Below are positions 12,101-21,549 of a stretch of DNA of 64,000 nt, piece after piece (positions within the stretch are counted from its first letter, which is position 1; each line of letters begins with the position of its first letter). The DNA is from Podarcis raffonei (Eukaryota > Chordata > Lepidosauria > Squamata > Lacertidae): NCBI RefSeq assembly GCF_027172205.1, contig NC_070614.1, forward strand, positions 49,850,001 to 49,914,000. The letters run 5' to 3'. The notes beneath the pieces were generated by a model. That model worked only from the letters and a program-made list of their open reading frames with translations. It did not search any database and had not been told where the DNA came from. A program made the position numbers and the translations under genes.

Positions 12101-15100
12101 TTTTTATTAATTCTATTTATTAGATTTATTTACCACCCTTCATCAAGATAAAAATACAAGATAAAAAAACAAATAGTTAAAACAAAAATAACAAGAAAAT
12201 AGCCCCTACTCCCACAAACTCATTTAAAAGGCTGTAGAATGTTAATCAGCCCAAGGCCGGGTGATGGTGGTTGTTGTTGTGGTTCTTGTTGTTGTTAGAA
12301 TTTATTTACCTCCCTATACCTGGAGATCTCAGGGTGGTTCACAGAATAAAGTCAAGATATAAAACCACAAAATGCATATTAAAAATAAAAACAACAACCC
12401 AATAGCCCTCCCCCCAAAAAAACACATTTTAAAAGGGCATTGGATATAAATCGGATCATCCAAAGGCCTGGTCAAAAAGGAACGTTTTTGCCTGGTGCCT
12501 AATAGTGTATAATGAAGGCACCAGGCGAACTTCCCTGGGGAAGAGGAACATTTTTGCCTGGCGCCTAAAGGTGCATAATGAAGGCGCCAGGTGAACTTGG
12601 GGAGAGCATTCCACAGATGGGGAGCCACTGCAGAGAAGGCCCCGTTCTCATGTTGCCACCCTCTGGACCTGTTGAGGAGGAGGCACACAAAGAAGGGCCT
12701 CAGAAGTTGATCTCAGGGTCTGGGTAGGTTCATATGGAAAGAGGCGGTCCTTGAGGTATTGTGGTCCTGAGCCGTTTAAGCCTTTAGAGGTCAAAACCAG
12801 CACTTTGAATTGGACCCAGAAGCTAATTGGTGTTGATACTGTCTAAAAGAAAGATCTGCCTGGTTCACCTCCACCTAAGCCCACAGCAGTCCAAGTGAAA
12901 ACACAGTAGCTGATGAGCTCCTATATATTTGGCCATGCATTCCTTTAATGTCATTTATACAGGATTCCCATGTTGGGGAGAGGCTGAGAGAGCTAAATTA
13001 AGTTTCCTTTAGAGAGTGAGTCTTCTGCTGTGGGACGTCTGTACTACGGATGGGAAATGTCCTTGGAGACTATAGAGTGTGGAATATTCCTTTAAACCAT
13101 TGTTCCCCACTCCTCCTCCTCCCAGGGGGACGCCCGATACCTCATCTCAAACTCCAAGGACCAGACGATAAAGCTCTGGGACATGCGGAAGTTCTCAGGC
13201 CGCGAAGGGCTGGAAGCCTCCCGCCAAGCCGTCACTCAGCAGAACTGGGATTATCGCTGGCAGCAGGTACCCAAAAAAGGTGAGTCTTAGAGGATGGGGA
13301 AGGAGGGGGGACCTAAAGCGCTGGGGAAGCAGGTCTTACTCTCCTCTAACCCTTCCTCTCTCCTCTCCTTCCTCCCTCTCCCAGCGCGGCGGAAGTCAAA
13401 GCTTCCAGGTGACACCTCCCTCATGACGTACCGCGGCCACGGAGTGCTCCACACGCTGATCCGCTGCCGTTTCTCACCGCTTCATAGCACCGGACAACAG
13501 TACATCTACAGCGGCTGCTCCACGGGGAAGGTGGTGGGTGAGTGGACTCGGGATGCGGGTGGCAGGGATCGGCCAGGGCAGTGCCACGCCGCCCGGAAGT
13601 GGAAGGGCAGTGCCATGCTGGGCAGCAGCCAGAGGGGTTAAGCTTTGCCTTTTTGCGTTTTGCTTGGGTGCAGGATTCGATCTCTTGCTGGCGGGTGGGG
13701 GAGAAATCTCTTAAGATGCACGTCCACACGCACGTGAATGTTGCTTGAAAGTCCCTTCCCTTTTGGTGTGCAGGACTCAAGGGAGAGGATGAAAGCAAAG
13801 AGGGGTCAGGCTGTGTGAATATGCTTGGACAGTGAGTTGGATAATAAACCCAGGGGGAAGGAAAACGCGGCAGAACTAAATGGTTGGCGCATGAGGAAGC
13901 TGCCCAGAGTGGCTGGGGCAACCCAGTCTGATGGGTCGGGTATAAATAAATTGTTGTTGTTAAGAAGCTGCTGTTGCAGCAGCCTTTGGTCCATGAGCCA
14001 CATTTGCCCTGGCCAGGGTTAGTTTGACCTGCGAAACCATTTCTCCCCCAGCCACGACCACCCAATCCACACTTGGCTTCATACAGTGCTAGCTGTGGGG
14101 CAGGTAAAACTGCAAATGCAAAGGAATAGTTGGCAGATTTGACGGGGGTTTCAATCTGATCTGTGCAGAGGGGAAAGAAATTCCTTTGCAGACCATCATC
14201 AGTCTGGTCTGCAAAGGGAAACCCTTCACTTGTTCTCATGGAGATGTCTAGTTCCCCACCACCTGTTTCCTAGAAGGATCTTGGGAGCCTCCCATTGTTC
14301 CGACTATATGCTGTGCCCCTTAAATTTTCACTCAGTCTCACCCCAGTGTGTGAACTTGAAGACTTGCAAGCTCCTTGGGGCAGGGACCTAAATGGCACTA
14401 TAAAAATAATCAATAATACAAAGTGTGGGCAGGTCCAATGCTGAAATCTAAGGAATAAATGGTGGTATCTGGAGCATCAATTCTGGCTGCAAGAGAGGAT
14501 AGATGGCCCTTTTGATACTTCCCCACTGCTATGGCAGGAGTGAGTGTGGTGGGGCCGGTGTGTTGCCAACGCTACCTTGTGCTCCTTTCCCTTCCTCCAG
14601 TATACGACCTCCTGAGTGGCCTGATCGTGACAAAACTGACCAATCACAAGGCTTGTGTCCGTGATGTCTGCTGGCACCCCCACGAGGAGAAGATTGTCAG
14701 CAGCTCGGCAAGTACTGGGAGCGAGGGAGTGGTGGGGCGAGGTGCTTGTGTGGTTAAGATGAATTGCTGGCGCCTCTTTCATCTCGCCCAGGAACTTGTG
14801 TGTCTTCCCTGCCAATAAGGTTGTGATGGCAAGGATGAAATTCTCCTCCTTATCTGCCCTTTTCTGTGGTTGTTGCTGCTCATATTTTCCTTCTCAACAA
14901 ACCCATCTGGGAGCGCCGCTTGGCTACAGAGGGGCCCCCTCCCTTGCAGTTTGAGGCGTGGTGGGCGATCCCAAAGGAGAAGGGGGTCTTCTGACTGGGG
15001 TGCCCAGACTGAAGAACAACACACCCAGAAAGTGCACTTGATCAATTTCAGTGGCTGGCGAAGACTCGCTTTATTCTAGCAAGCATTAATCAGCCTCTGG

Positions 15101-17049
15101 TGTGTTAACCGTGGCTTTTTGCCATCCTGGTATTGGGTTATATTTATGATTTTGCATTTTATGAATTGTAGTTGTGAGCCACCTTCAGAACCCTTAGAAG
15201 AGAGATGTTGAAATAAGTACAGTGGTACCTCGGGTTACAGACGCTTCAGGTTACAGACTCCGCTAACCCAGAAATAGTACCTCGGGTTAAGAACTTTGCT
15301 TCTGGATGAGAACAGAAATCGTGCTCCGGTGGCAGCGGGAGGCCCCATTAGCTAAAGTGGTGCTTCAGGTTAAGAACAGTTTCGGGTTAAGAATGCACCT
15401 CCGGAACGAATTAAGTACTTAACCCGAGGTACCACTGTAATGGCAAAGTGTAGCATTTACAGTCTGCTGGGTCGTTGGCAAACACGTTGGCTTTCACATG
15501 TGGGAGGAGCTGCCATCTTCCCTGCCCTCCCCACCCCCACCCAGAATTTAATGACATGGTGCGAAATTTGTTTGCCGCCCATTGTTTTTGAAACTGGTTT
15601 GGGACCCAAAATAACAGCATTCCCTTTGAAAAATAAATAAGTAACTAAACCCAGGAAACAAAACAAAAGCCAATAGCCAGAGCAAAATGTTAACCAGTCT
15701 TCCCCAACTTGCTGCCTTCCAAAGGTTTTGCACTGTGACTCCTATCAGCGCCAGCCAGCCAGCCTGGCTGCAAGACGTTTGGGATGGAGAGAGCTGTAAC
15801 CCCAAACATCTGGAAGGTACCAGAAGGGGAAGGCCTCTCTTACTGCCAGCCCATGCCGCCGTAATCTCAACTGGGGAATAAGCAGCAACCTCTGCGGAGA
15901 TTGCCCAGGTGTATTTTACGTTGGCAGTGCAGCCAACATTGGCACAGCGATCTAGTGCAAATACAGTATAGCGAGATAAGAGAGCACTTAAAGCAGGGTC
16001 TGTTCAGCTGAACTTGGATTGCAAGGTGGGTTCCTGTTTGGGGGCAAGAGCCCTTACGAAGTATCTGGGCTGCAAGACCGAGAGTTTTGCAGATGAAATT
16101 CAGCCCCTCAATTTGGGCTGGGAGAAAGATGTTCAGTAGAGGAACTGGTTGGTTGTACAGTGGTACCTCGGGTTACATACGCTTCAGGTTACATACGCTT
16201 CAGGTTACAGACTCTGCTAACCCAGAAATAGTGCTTCAGGTTAAGAACTTTGCTTCAGGATGAGAACAGAAATTGCGCTCCGGCGGCGCGGCAGCAGCAG
16301 GAGGTCCCATTAGCTAAAGCGGTGCTTCAGGTTAAGAACAGTTTCAGGTTGATGTTGGATTGAAATTGAGCGGTTTCTAGCTGTAATGATATAAAGGAAC
16401 ATGGATGAAAAAAAAAGGGTTTGGATAGAAAATAAGGTGATATTATAAGCTGTAATGCTTTAAGTTAAGGATTTGCTGAACAAATAACCTGAAATGGAAT
16501 ACAAGAAGGGGAGGTATGAGGAGGTCAGAGAAATTTGTTATTGAAAAGTATACTTTATGAACTATATGTTGTTTTTTTAATCTTTTTGTTTGTATAAAAA
16601 ATTGAAAACTTTAATAAATATCTTTTTTTAAAAAAAAAAGAGAGAGAAAAGAACACGTCAGGAAAAAAAAAGAAAAAAAGAACAGTTTCAGGTTAAGTAC
16701 GGACCTCCGGAACGAATTAAGTACTTAGCCTGAGGTACCACTGTACACCTGTCAGTGGCTTTGAGCTTTCTGTCAGGATACGTGGGACTTGCTTAGCAAG
16801 TTCCTTTATTTATTTGTTTGTTTGTTTGTTTATGCATGCATGCATGCGTGCCTAGTGAATTCACAAGCATTTGGTACACTCAAGCATGCTTTAGAAGCGA
16901 TGACTATAACCGTCTTTCTCTTTGATCGGCAGTGGGACGGGAACATCCGGCTTTGGGAGTACCACCAGACGGAATACGACGAAGATCCTCGGAGGCCCCC
17001 TACCGCCCGAGAGCTGCGCCCCAGACCCTCCGGAGCTTCTGATCAGTAG
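3155..17049 (+). CDS. DCAF11: DCAF11 (WDR23), CUL4-DDB1 substrate receptor, 14 coding exons
   Basis: WD40 protein that presents substrates to the CUL4-DDB1 ubiquitin ligase; in vertebrates and worms it is linked to turnover of NRF2/SKN-1. Coding exons: 3155-3303, 6238-6365, 6496-6617, 6832-6896, 6991-7091, 8316-8462, 8575-8629, 8711-8779, 9851-9908, 11756-11941, 13126-13279, 13385-13537, 14601-14707, 16933-17049. They total 1611 nt, giving 536 aa (human 546 from memory), and every junction keeps frame. The N-terminus MGSRSSSNAGSG and the acidic run before DVDLAQVLAYLLRR match human. DDB1-binding WDXR motifs are WDRR at 331-334 and WDMR at 378-381. All introns are GT-AG except intron 13, which has a GC donor (TCG|GCAAGT). 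Intron 1 (about 2.9 kb) and intron 13 (about 2.2 kb) hold nested transposons. Start chosen by homology. Very confident. Confidence 0.97.
4772..5561. mobile_element. Palindromic MITE with GC-rich hairpin array
   Basis: Ends are inverted repeats beginning CCGTATTTTTCGC, flanked by TA on both sides (4770-4771, 5562-5563), so a TA-targeting, Tc1/mariner-type non-autonomous element is likely. The core holds a hairpin with 19-bp arms (4870-4888 and 4899-4917) and four direct repeats of exactly 108 bp. No transposase is seen. Relatives: 36517-36775 and 50963-51469. Confidence 0.75.
5038..5469. repeat. 108-bp tandem repeat, four copies
   Basis: Units start at about 5038, 5146, 5254 and 5362, with a degenerate fifth start near 5470. 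Each unit contains two inverted repeats: one around CCGGGGACAGC/GCTGTCCCCGG and one around GGGGAGAAG/CTTCTCCCC. Because 108 is divisible by three and the unit lacks stops in several frames, long open frames run through on both strands. These are not genes. Confidence 0.85.
6790..6826 (+). repeat. (TTCC)n microsatellite acting as polypyrimidine tract
   Basis: About nine TTCC units end just before CACCGCAG, the acceptor of DCAF11 coding exon 4 at 6832. The array supplies the pyrimidine tract of that splice site. Confidence 0.8.
7628..7962 (-). mobile_element. tRNA-derived SINE, family A (GTACGGGC subfamily)
   Basis: Reads on the - strand from a tRNA-like head (B-box GGTTCGAATCC, near 7918-7928 on +) to a GGTAAAGGTAAAGG-like 3' tail. 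Shares its middle (AAACGCCGTTTACC-like and TATCTACTTGCACTT) with eight other copies in the window. Together with 32141-32502 it forms a subfamily marked by CCCGTACGGGCCAGTC. Confidence 0.75.
8075..8165. mobile_element. Short hAT-like MITE fragment
   Basis: Contains CTACAACTCCCATCATCCCTGA and a degenerate inverted partner, a motif pair common to many short palindromic elements here (34805-34940 is the clearest). No target duplication is visible. Confidence 0.35.
8854..9157. mobile_element. hAT-like MITE
   Basis: Starts CAGGGGTGTGGAACC and ends near GTTCCCTACCCGTG, an imperfect inverted repeat, with GGGCCAC motifs inside. No convincing 8-bp duplication. It lies in DCAF11 intron 8. Confidence 0.5.
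9240..9362 (-). repeat. L2-like LINE 3' tail fragment
   Basis: TTATTTATTTATTT followed by sequence resembling the tail at 12285-12400. Antisense to DCAF11, intron 8. Weakly conserved. Confidence 0.35.
10038..10071 (+). repeat. GC/AC alternating purine-pyrimidine microsatellite
   Basis: GTGCGCGTGCGCGCGC runs directly into (AC)n. Such alternating tracts can adopt Z-DNA. DCAF11 intron 9. Confidence 0.8.
10530..10655. mobile_element. Short palindromic hAT-like MITE
   Basis: CTCCAGATGTTCTGGACTAC on one side mirrors GTAGTTCAAAATATCTGG on the other, and CCAAGCTGGG mirrors CCCAGCTTGG. Same motif class as 15690-15800 and 48740-48850. Confidence 0.5.
10837..11058. mobile_element. hAT MITE with exact 8-bp target duplication
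   Basis: Begins CAGGGGTGACCAAC, ends GTTGAACGTGCCTG. It is flanked on both sides by CACTAAAT (10829-10836 and 11059-11066), the 8-bp duplication expected of hAT transposons. 222 bp, no coding capacity. DCAF11 intron 9. Confidence 0.85.
11383..11690 (-). mobile_element. tRNA-derived SINE, family A
   Basis: Antisense to DCAF11, ending about 65 bp before coding exon 10. Shows TCTCGCTTTATTGGCCGAGG, TATTTGTCTACTTGCATTTTG and a tRNA-like head. Lacks the usual 3' tail start. Confidence 0.75.
12100..12835 (-). mobile_element. L2-like LINE 3' fragments, two adjoining copies
   Basis: 12100-12245 and 12285-12835 both begin with a poly-T or TTTATTTACC tail. The second continues into coding-like sequence containing CACAGATGGGGAGCCACTG and CAGCACTTTGAATTGG, typical of the LINE C-terminal region and 3' UTR. 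Antisense, DCAF11 intron 10. Confidence 0.55.
13888..13963 (+). repeat. L2-like LINE 3' tail
   Basis: CTGCCCAGAGTGGCTGGGGC then a GGGTATAAATAAATTGTTGTTG end. Lies in DCAF11 intron 12. Confidence 0.55.
15220..15437. mobile_element. Tigger/pogo-like palindromic MITE
   Basis: Inverted ends CAGTGGTACCTCGGGTTA, flanked by TA on both sides (15218-15219 and 15438-15439). 218 bp, no transposase. Same family as 16157-16743 and 56541-56749. Confidence 0.8.
15690..15810. mobile_element. Short hAT-like palindromic MITE
   Basis: CCCCAACTTGCTGCCTTCCA and CATCTGGAAGGTACCAG form a degenerate inverted pair around a CCTATCAGCGCCAGCC centre. Confidence 0.45.
16157..16743. mobile_element. Tigger/pogo-like MITE, split by L1
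   Basis: Inverted ends CAGTGGTACCTCGGGTTA and its partner, TA flanks at 16155-16156 and 16744-16745. The element is enlarged by an L1 3' end at 16351-16677. DCAF11 intron 13, about 190 bp before the last exon. Confidence 0.8.
16351..16677 (+). mobile_element. 5'-truncated L1 3' end inside a MITE
   Basis: Flanked by a 17-bp duplication AAGAACAGTTTCAGGTT at 16334-16350 and 16678-16694, with an A-rich 3' end after AATAAA. The duplicated bases are MITE sequence, so this L1 inserted after the MITE. Confidence 0.85.
16800..16852 (+). repeat. (TTTG)n and (TGCA)n microsatellites
   Basis: TTTATTTGTTTGTTTGTTTG passes into TATGCATGCATGCATGCG, about 80 bp upstream of the last DCAF11 exon. Confidence 0.8.
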
Positions 17050-18290
17050 CCTTTTCTATCTCTGCTCGCCACCATTCTCCAGTTTTGGACTCGCCACACG
17101 GTCGAGGGAGTGGGGGGGGGAGCAAACCAGACCTCGCGCTGCCCGTGGCCTTGGGACATTTGGGTGGGAGGGAGGGCAAACTTCGTTGCGGGTGTTCTGC
17201 TGAGTGAAATGTAAACGGGTCTCGGGGAGATGGGCAGCGTCTCGAACACGGCTCTTGGGAAGAGCCAGAATCGGATGACCGGCTGCAAAGGGGGGAAATT
17301 TAGGTAAGGAATTGTTAATCTGAACAACAGGCTAGTTTAGTTTATAGCGTCGCTTTAGGGTTCCGTGGGATTGAAATTTACAGTCCCACCCTCTTCCTGG
17401 TCTGTCATTTTTAATTTGAATTATTGGAAGGCAAAATCATGGATCGTATCCTAACAATTCTGGGATTTAGTTGGCTCTGGGGAACAACAGCTTGTAGACC
17501 CCTTCCTTCCTTCCTCCCTCCCTCCCTCCCTCCTTCCCCATGCCACTCCGTCTCTCACCCAGCAGCAGATAATGAAGGCTCCCTTTTCCCTTTCTAGAAC
17601 GCACAGGGCACATTCCTTCCTGGGACGCTGCTTCTGGGGACCCTTCGCCATTTGTCTGATTGAGAAATGACAGCGTAGGGGTCATAGCAGGGCTTGATAT
17701 TTTGCGGGGCGGGGTCTTTGCCCCTGGAAGATGCTGTGTGGTCAGCCTGGCCCCTGCCTCCCAGATCTTCCCCATTGCCTCTCTCCCCGCCCCCGGCCTT
17801 TCTTTTAGTCTCCTCAAGCGGCAGGTGGCTTGAAAAGGGAAGCGGGTGGAAATCCTCTTCTACATCCCTTCCCCAAACTGTATTTCCCCGTTTGCCATGG
17901 GGAGCTGGGTGTCCCGGGAGGCCCCCTTCCTGCCCATTGGCTCCCCCTCTGGGATACTTCCTGCTCTTCTCGCATTTGGGGGGGGGGAGGTCTCCCATCA
18001 GCTGCGCCTCTGATGCTCGAATGGTGATGGTAAGGTTTGTTTTGTTTTGTTTTGAAACAATAAAATATCTGGAGGTTTTTTGTTTTAAGTAGATTGAACC
18101 CCGATTCAATCTCTCTCTCTGGTTAAAGAGAGGAGCTGTTTTTTCCGGAAACCCACTCCCCCAGCATAGAAGGGGGAGGCTTGTAGGTCACGGGGTGGGG
18201 GTGGGGAGAAGAATCTCTTTCCTGAAATGTCTGCACACTTGCATCCAGCACGGGTGTCTGTGCAAACTGCAATTGCCGTCAATAAAAGCT
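17050..18290 (+). other. DCAF11 3' UTR region with candidate poly(A) signals
   Basis: Sequence after the DCAF11 stop without recognised transposons. AATAAA occurs at 18059-18064 and 18281-18286. Either could end the transcript, giving a 3' UTR of about 1.0 or 1.25 kb. A CCTT/CCCT pyrimidine run lies at 17502-17535. Confidence 0.55.
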
Positions 18291-18623
18291 GTTGAAATTT
18301 TCTTTCTCTTGGTTTCGGTTTTTAAAAAGAGGGGGAGGTTGGGTCTTTGTTTTTTTCTTCAACGTGCGTTGTCGCAGCGACACCCCCCCTCTCCCCACCC
18401 CAATTTTTCCAGTCTGCTTTGCTCTCCCCTCCTACTCCCGGTCAGCTGCTCACGCCAAACTTGGATTTGATCCCCACACCTGTCGTCGAGGATCAACTCT
18501 GGACGACGTTTCTCTCCGCAAGAGTTTTGTCTCTTCCCACCCCCCACCCACCCACCTCGGGTCGTCCCAAAGCCCAGGAGGGACGGGAGTCCTTTGGCAT
18601 CTCTGGCTGTGCAGGTGGGGGGG

Positions 18624-20819
18624 ATGGCAGAGGGATCAGGGGCCAAGAAGCCCTCCCTGCTGGCCAAGGCGGCCGGCTGGGCCCAAGCCGTTTGCCGTGG
18701 CCTTGTTTGTTTCTGGAGCAACCAGTATGCCTGGCTGCTGGGGGTGCCCTGTCTCCGGAGAGCTTACCACCTCTGGTTGGCAGCCGTGGTCATTTTTGGG
18801 CCACTACTGCAGTTCTACGTGAACCCCCGAGCCATCTTTGCCAACCACCATAACTTCTTCAACATGTGAGTGATCTTGGGGGGGTCTTAAAACATGTTTG
18901 TGGTTGTGTGCATGGGGGAGGAGGGCGGGAGACCGGCTAGGCAGAAAACAAGGCTTTGTATAGCAGCGATAAATCCCTGGTTCATCCACACCGAATATCC
19001 TGGGGTCAAGTGATGGCATCCGATCTCTGACGGCCAAATGCAGCCGTTGACTTGAGTTGCAGGGAATCTCTTCCCAAGGGCAGAATACTATCACACCAGG
19101 CGCTATTATCCCCAGTGCTGTTGAGCGCCGGTTGAAAAACCGGTTGTGCGTTCGGAGCTCAGCATAGCAAAGTTTCCGCAACTGTTCGTTTGGGGGTCAT
19201 GCGTCACGGTATATCGGAATGGCTGACAGGTCCCAGACATCTCTAAAAAGATTCATATTCCACTATTCATTTTTAATGATTTTTGTTCAAGTTTTCACAA
19301 TACAATATTATCTAGAACAGATAGAATAAAAAAGACGACAGGATAAAGGGAACAAGAAAAGGAGGCAGAAAAAGAACAGAAAGAGAAACATTAAATATAA
19401 AGGGGGGAAACTTCTGATTTTCCGTCATTAGAAAATGATTATTTAAGACATTCAGTCTCCATCTTCTCTGCTTTCTGCTAAGCCAGATTTCTTTTTAGCC
19501 AAAATGTCACAGTGCCCTCCATTTCTTCATCCCACGAGAAGCCCAAGAGGGAATCCCCAATTGTTACTATCCGTTATTAGTTATCCGTTAGTTCCCATTG
19601 CCATTCCTCCGTATTGGGAAATAGCATTTTCCCATCCATGTTCATGTTCACCTTTCTCCCCTGTGGCCACGTATTGGAAAAATATTCTGTATCCCCCCCC
19701 CTCCCCCGTTCACTTTCCTCAGGCGGGTTATGCTTCGTACGCAGGATGTTTGATGTACAGTGGTGCCTCGCAAGACGAAATTAATCCGTTCCGCGAGTCT
19801 CTTCGTCTTGCGGCTTTTTCGTTTTGCGAAGCACGGCTATTAGCGGCTATTAACAGCTTAGCGGCTTTAAGAAAAAGGAAACAGACTCGCAAGAAATCGC
19901 AAGACGTTTCGTCTTGCGAAGCAAGCCCATAGGGAAATATGTCTTGCGGAACGACTCAAAAAATGGAAAACGGGGCACCACTGTATTTGGGGTCTTGCCC
20001 ATCTGTTTGCTTGGTGGCCCTATTTTGGGGGCCAGTTCTCCTGCCTTTCTCCATGGCCCGCAGCTTGGGGTTCCGCTTTTTGAGGTGTTTCACCTTCTGC
20101 TCCTCTGCTCTCCCCAATTTGGGCCAAATCCTGCATTGGGGCAGCGGACCGCCTTCCTGCCCCACCCTGCTAACTTTCCTCCGTTCTTGTTCCCTCGCAG
20201 AAAGTTTGTCCGGTCGGCCTGGGGCTGGACGTGCATTTTCCTGGGCGGCTTCATTCTTTCGGTGGTTTACCTGGCAACCCACCGGGTTCTGCTTACCTTG
20301 AGGCACCTCAGCCGCCTGGGCGTGGGGGCCGGGCTCTGGCTGGGGGCCACAGAGACCTTCCTCCTCATCGAAAACCTCACCGGCTACTGTTTTGACCCCG
20401 TGCCCGAGGGCATCCTGGTGAACAACCTCCCGGACAAGTGGACGTGTTTGCACGAGGGCCACACGTGGCACGGCTACGACGTCTCGGGCCACACTTTCCT
20501 GCTGACCTTTTGCTGCCTCCTGATGGTGGAGGAGACCTCCGTCTTCCGCCGCTACCTGGCCCAGGGCCACCCGGCCGGCGTCCCCCTGCGCCTCATCTTC
20601 CTCCTCAACGTCTTCCTCCTCGCCCTGTGGAACTTCCTCCTGGCCTGCACCGTGGTCTACCTCTACGACTACAGCCACAAGGTGGTGGGCGCCGCCATCG
20701 CCACCCTCTGCTGGTTCCTCACCTACCGCGGCTGGTACCGGTGGCGCTGGTCTCCCGGCCGGCCGGGAACGGGCCTCTTTGTCAAGGGGAGCCCCGGGGA
20801 GGCCAAGAAACGGAACTGA
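18624..20819 (+). CDS. FITM1: FITM1, fat storage-inducing transmembrane protein 1
   Basis: ER multi-pass membrane protein of the FIT family, which binds lipids and supports lipid-droplet formation; the paralogue FIT2 has acyl-CoA diphosphatase activity. Exons 18624-18865 and 20201-20819 join in frame (861 nt, 286 aa; human about 292). Exon 1 ends NHHNFFN and the split codon gives Ile81, then KFVRSAWGW, as in human. The hydrophobic segment LWLAAVVIFGPLLQF is at 50-64. The first catalytic-type motif SGHTFLLTF is kept (His178). At the second site FIT2 has YFH (His214) but here the residues are YLY, with Tyr236 in the histidine position; the downstream SHK histidine remains. Start is the ATG at 18624; an in-frame TTG upstream is not needed. 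The intron holds a MITE. Confidence 0.95.
19255..19500 (-). mobile_element. L1-like LINE 3' end, antisense
   Basis: Begins with T-rich ATTTTTAATGATTTTTGTTC and continues A-rich, like the reverse complement of the L1 3' ends elsewhere (61305-61781). Boundaries uncertain. FITM1 intron. Confidence 0.4.
19758..19983. mobile_element. Palindromic MITE, CAGTGGTGCCTCGCAAGACG family
   Basis: Inverted ends CAGTGGTGCC and GGCACCACTG with TA on both sides. Subterminal CAAGACGAAA/TTCGTCTTGCG motifs repeat within it. FITM1 intron. A larger relative ends at 33672. Confidence 0.8.
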
Positions 20820-20891
20820 GGGCCCCCCCGCTCCCCCACCCCAGAAGGCAAAGGAGAACAACCAAGGGGTTTCTTCTCCCCCCTAGAGACA

Positions 20892-20897
20892 AATAAA
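20892..20897 (+). terminator. FITM1 poly(A) signal
   Basis: AATAAA 73 nt after the stop, followed by a GT-rich stretch (TGTCCTGTGTGTGG) typical of a downstream element. It implies a very short 3' UTR. Confidence 0.8.
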
Positions 20898-20982
20898 GAT
20901 GAGGCCTGCTCTGTTCTCTATTCGTTGTCCTGTGTGTGGTTTTTTTTTTGGGGGGGGGCTTGAAATTCAGACTACAAATGTA

Positions 20983-21316
20983 AGGTAAAGGGACCCCTGA
21001 CCATTAGGTCCAGTCATGACCGACTCCGGGGTTGCGGCGCTCATCTCGCTTTACTGGCCGAGGGAGCCGGCGTACAGCTTCCGGGTCATGTGGCCAGCTC
21101 TGGCGAACGAGAGCAGCACATGGAAACGCCGTTTACCTTCCCGCCAGAGCGGTACCTATTTATCTACTTGCACTTTGACGTGCTTTCGAACTGCTAGGTT
21201 GGCAGGAGCAGGGACCGAGCAACGGGAGCTCACCCTGTCACGGGGATTCGAACCGCCGACCTGATCGGCAAGCCCTAGGCTCTGTGGTTTAACCCGCAGC
21301 GCCACCCGCATCCCTA
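20983..21316 (-). mobile_element. tRNA-derived SINE, family A
   Basis: Full-length copy from GGTAAAGGGACCCCTGACC to CAGCGCCACCCGCATCCC on +. The tRNA-like B-box is at about 21243-21253. Confidence 0.85.
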
Positions 21317-21419
21317 GACTACCAATGTAGCGGGTGCTTAAGTTTCAAGACTTAATCCCGCATGCAGGTGGCAGACCCAAATTGTACCACTTCCCATGTT
21401 TTGAGTGTTTAAAAGTGTC

Positions 21420-21540
21420 GTAGAATCAGATGGGACCCCAGGGTCATCTAGTCCAACCCCCTCCAACGCAGGATTTTTGGGGACTCGAACCCACAGCCCT
21501 GAGATGTAGGAGTCTCATGTTCTGCTGACCTATCCCAGCT
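21420..21540 (-). mobile_element. tRNA-headed SINE with CR1-like tail
   Basis: On the - strand a tRNA-like head with GGGTTCGAGTCCCC leads to GGTTGGACTAGATGACCC and a CCATCTGATTCTACG end. The tail resembles the CR1 3' terminus seen at 63625-64000, suggesting mobilisation by CR1. Related copies: 28869-29008 and 50175-50312. Confidence 0.75.
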
Positions 21541-21549
21541 TTAAATAGG

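Noticed and set aside
13421-14239. 272-codon antisense frame over DCAF11 exon 12
   Set aside because: Overlaps a confirmed exon and intron sequence and has no domain.
18594-18623. Upstream in-frame extension of FITM1
   Set aside because: It begins with TTG, not ATG; the ATG at 18624 fits the family better.
19914-20819. 301-codon frame that includes FITM1 exon 2
   Set aside because: The part before 20201 is intron (TCCCTCGCAG acceptor at 20191-20200); human homology starts at the split Ile codon.
19956-20861. 301-codon antisense frame over FITM1 exon 2
   Set aside because: Mirror of GC-rich third positions in the real exon; no family match.
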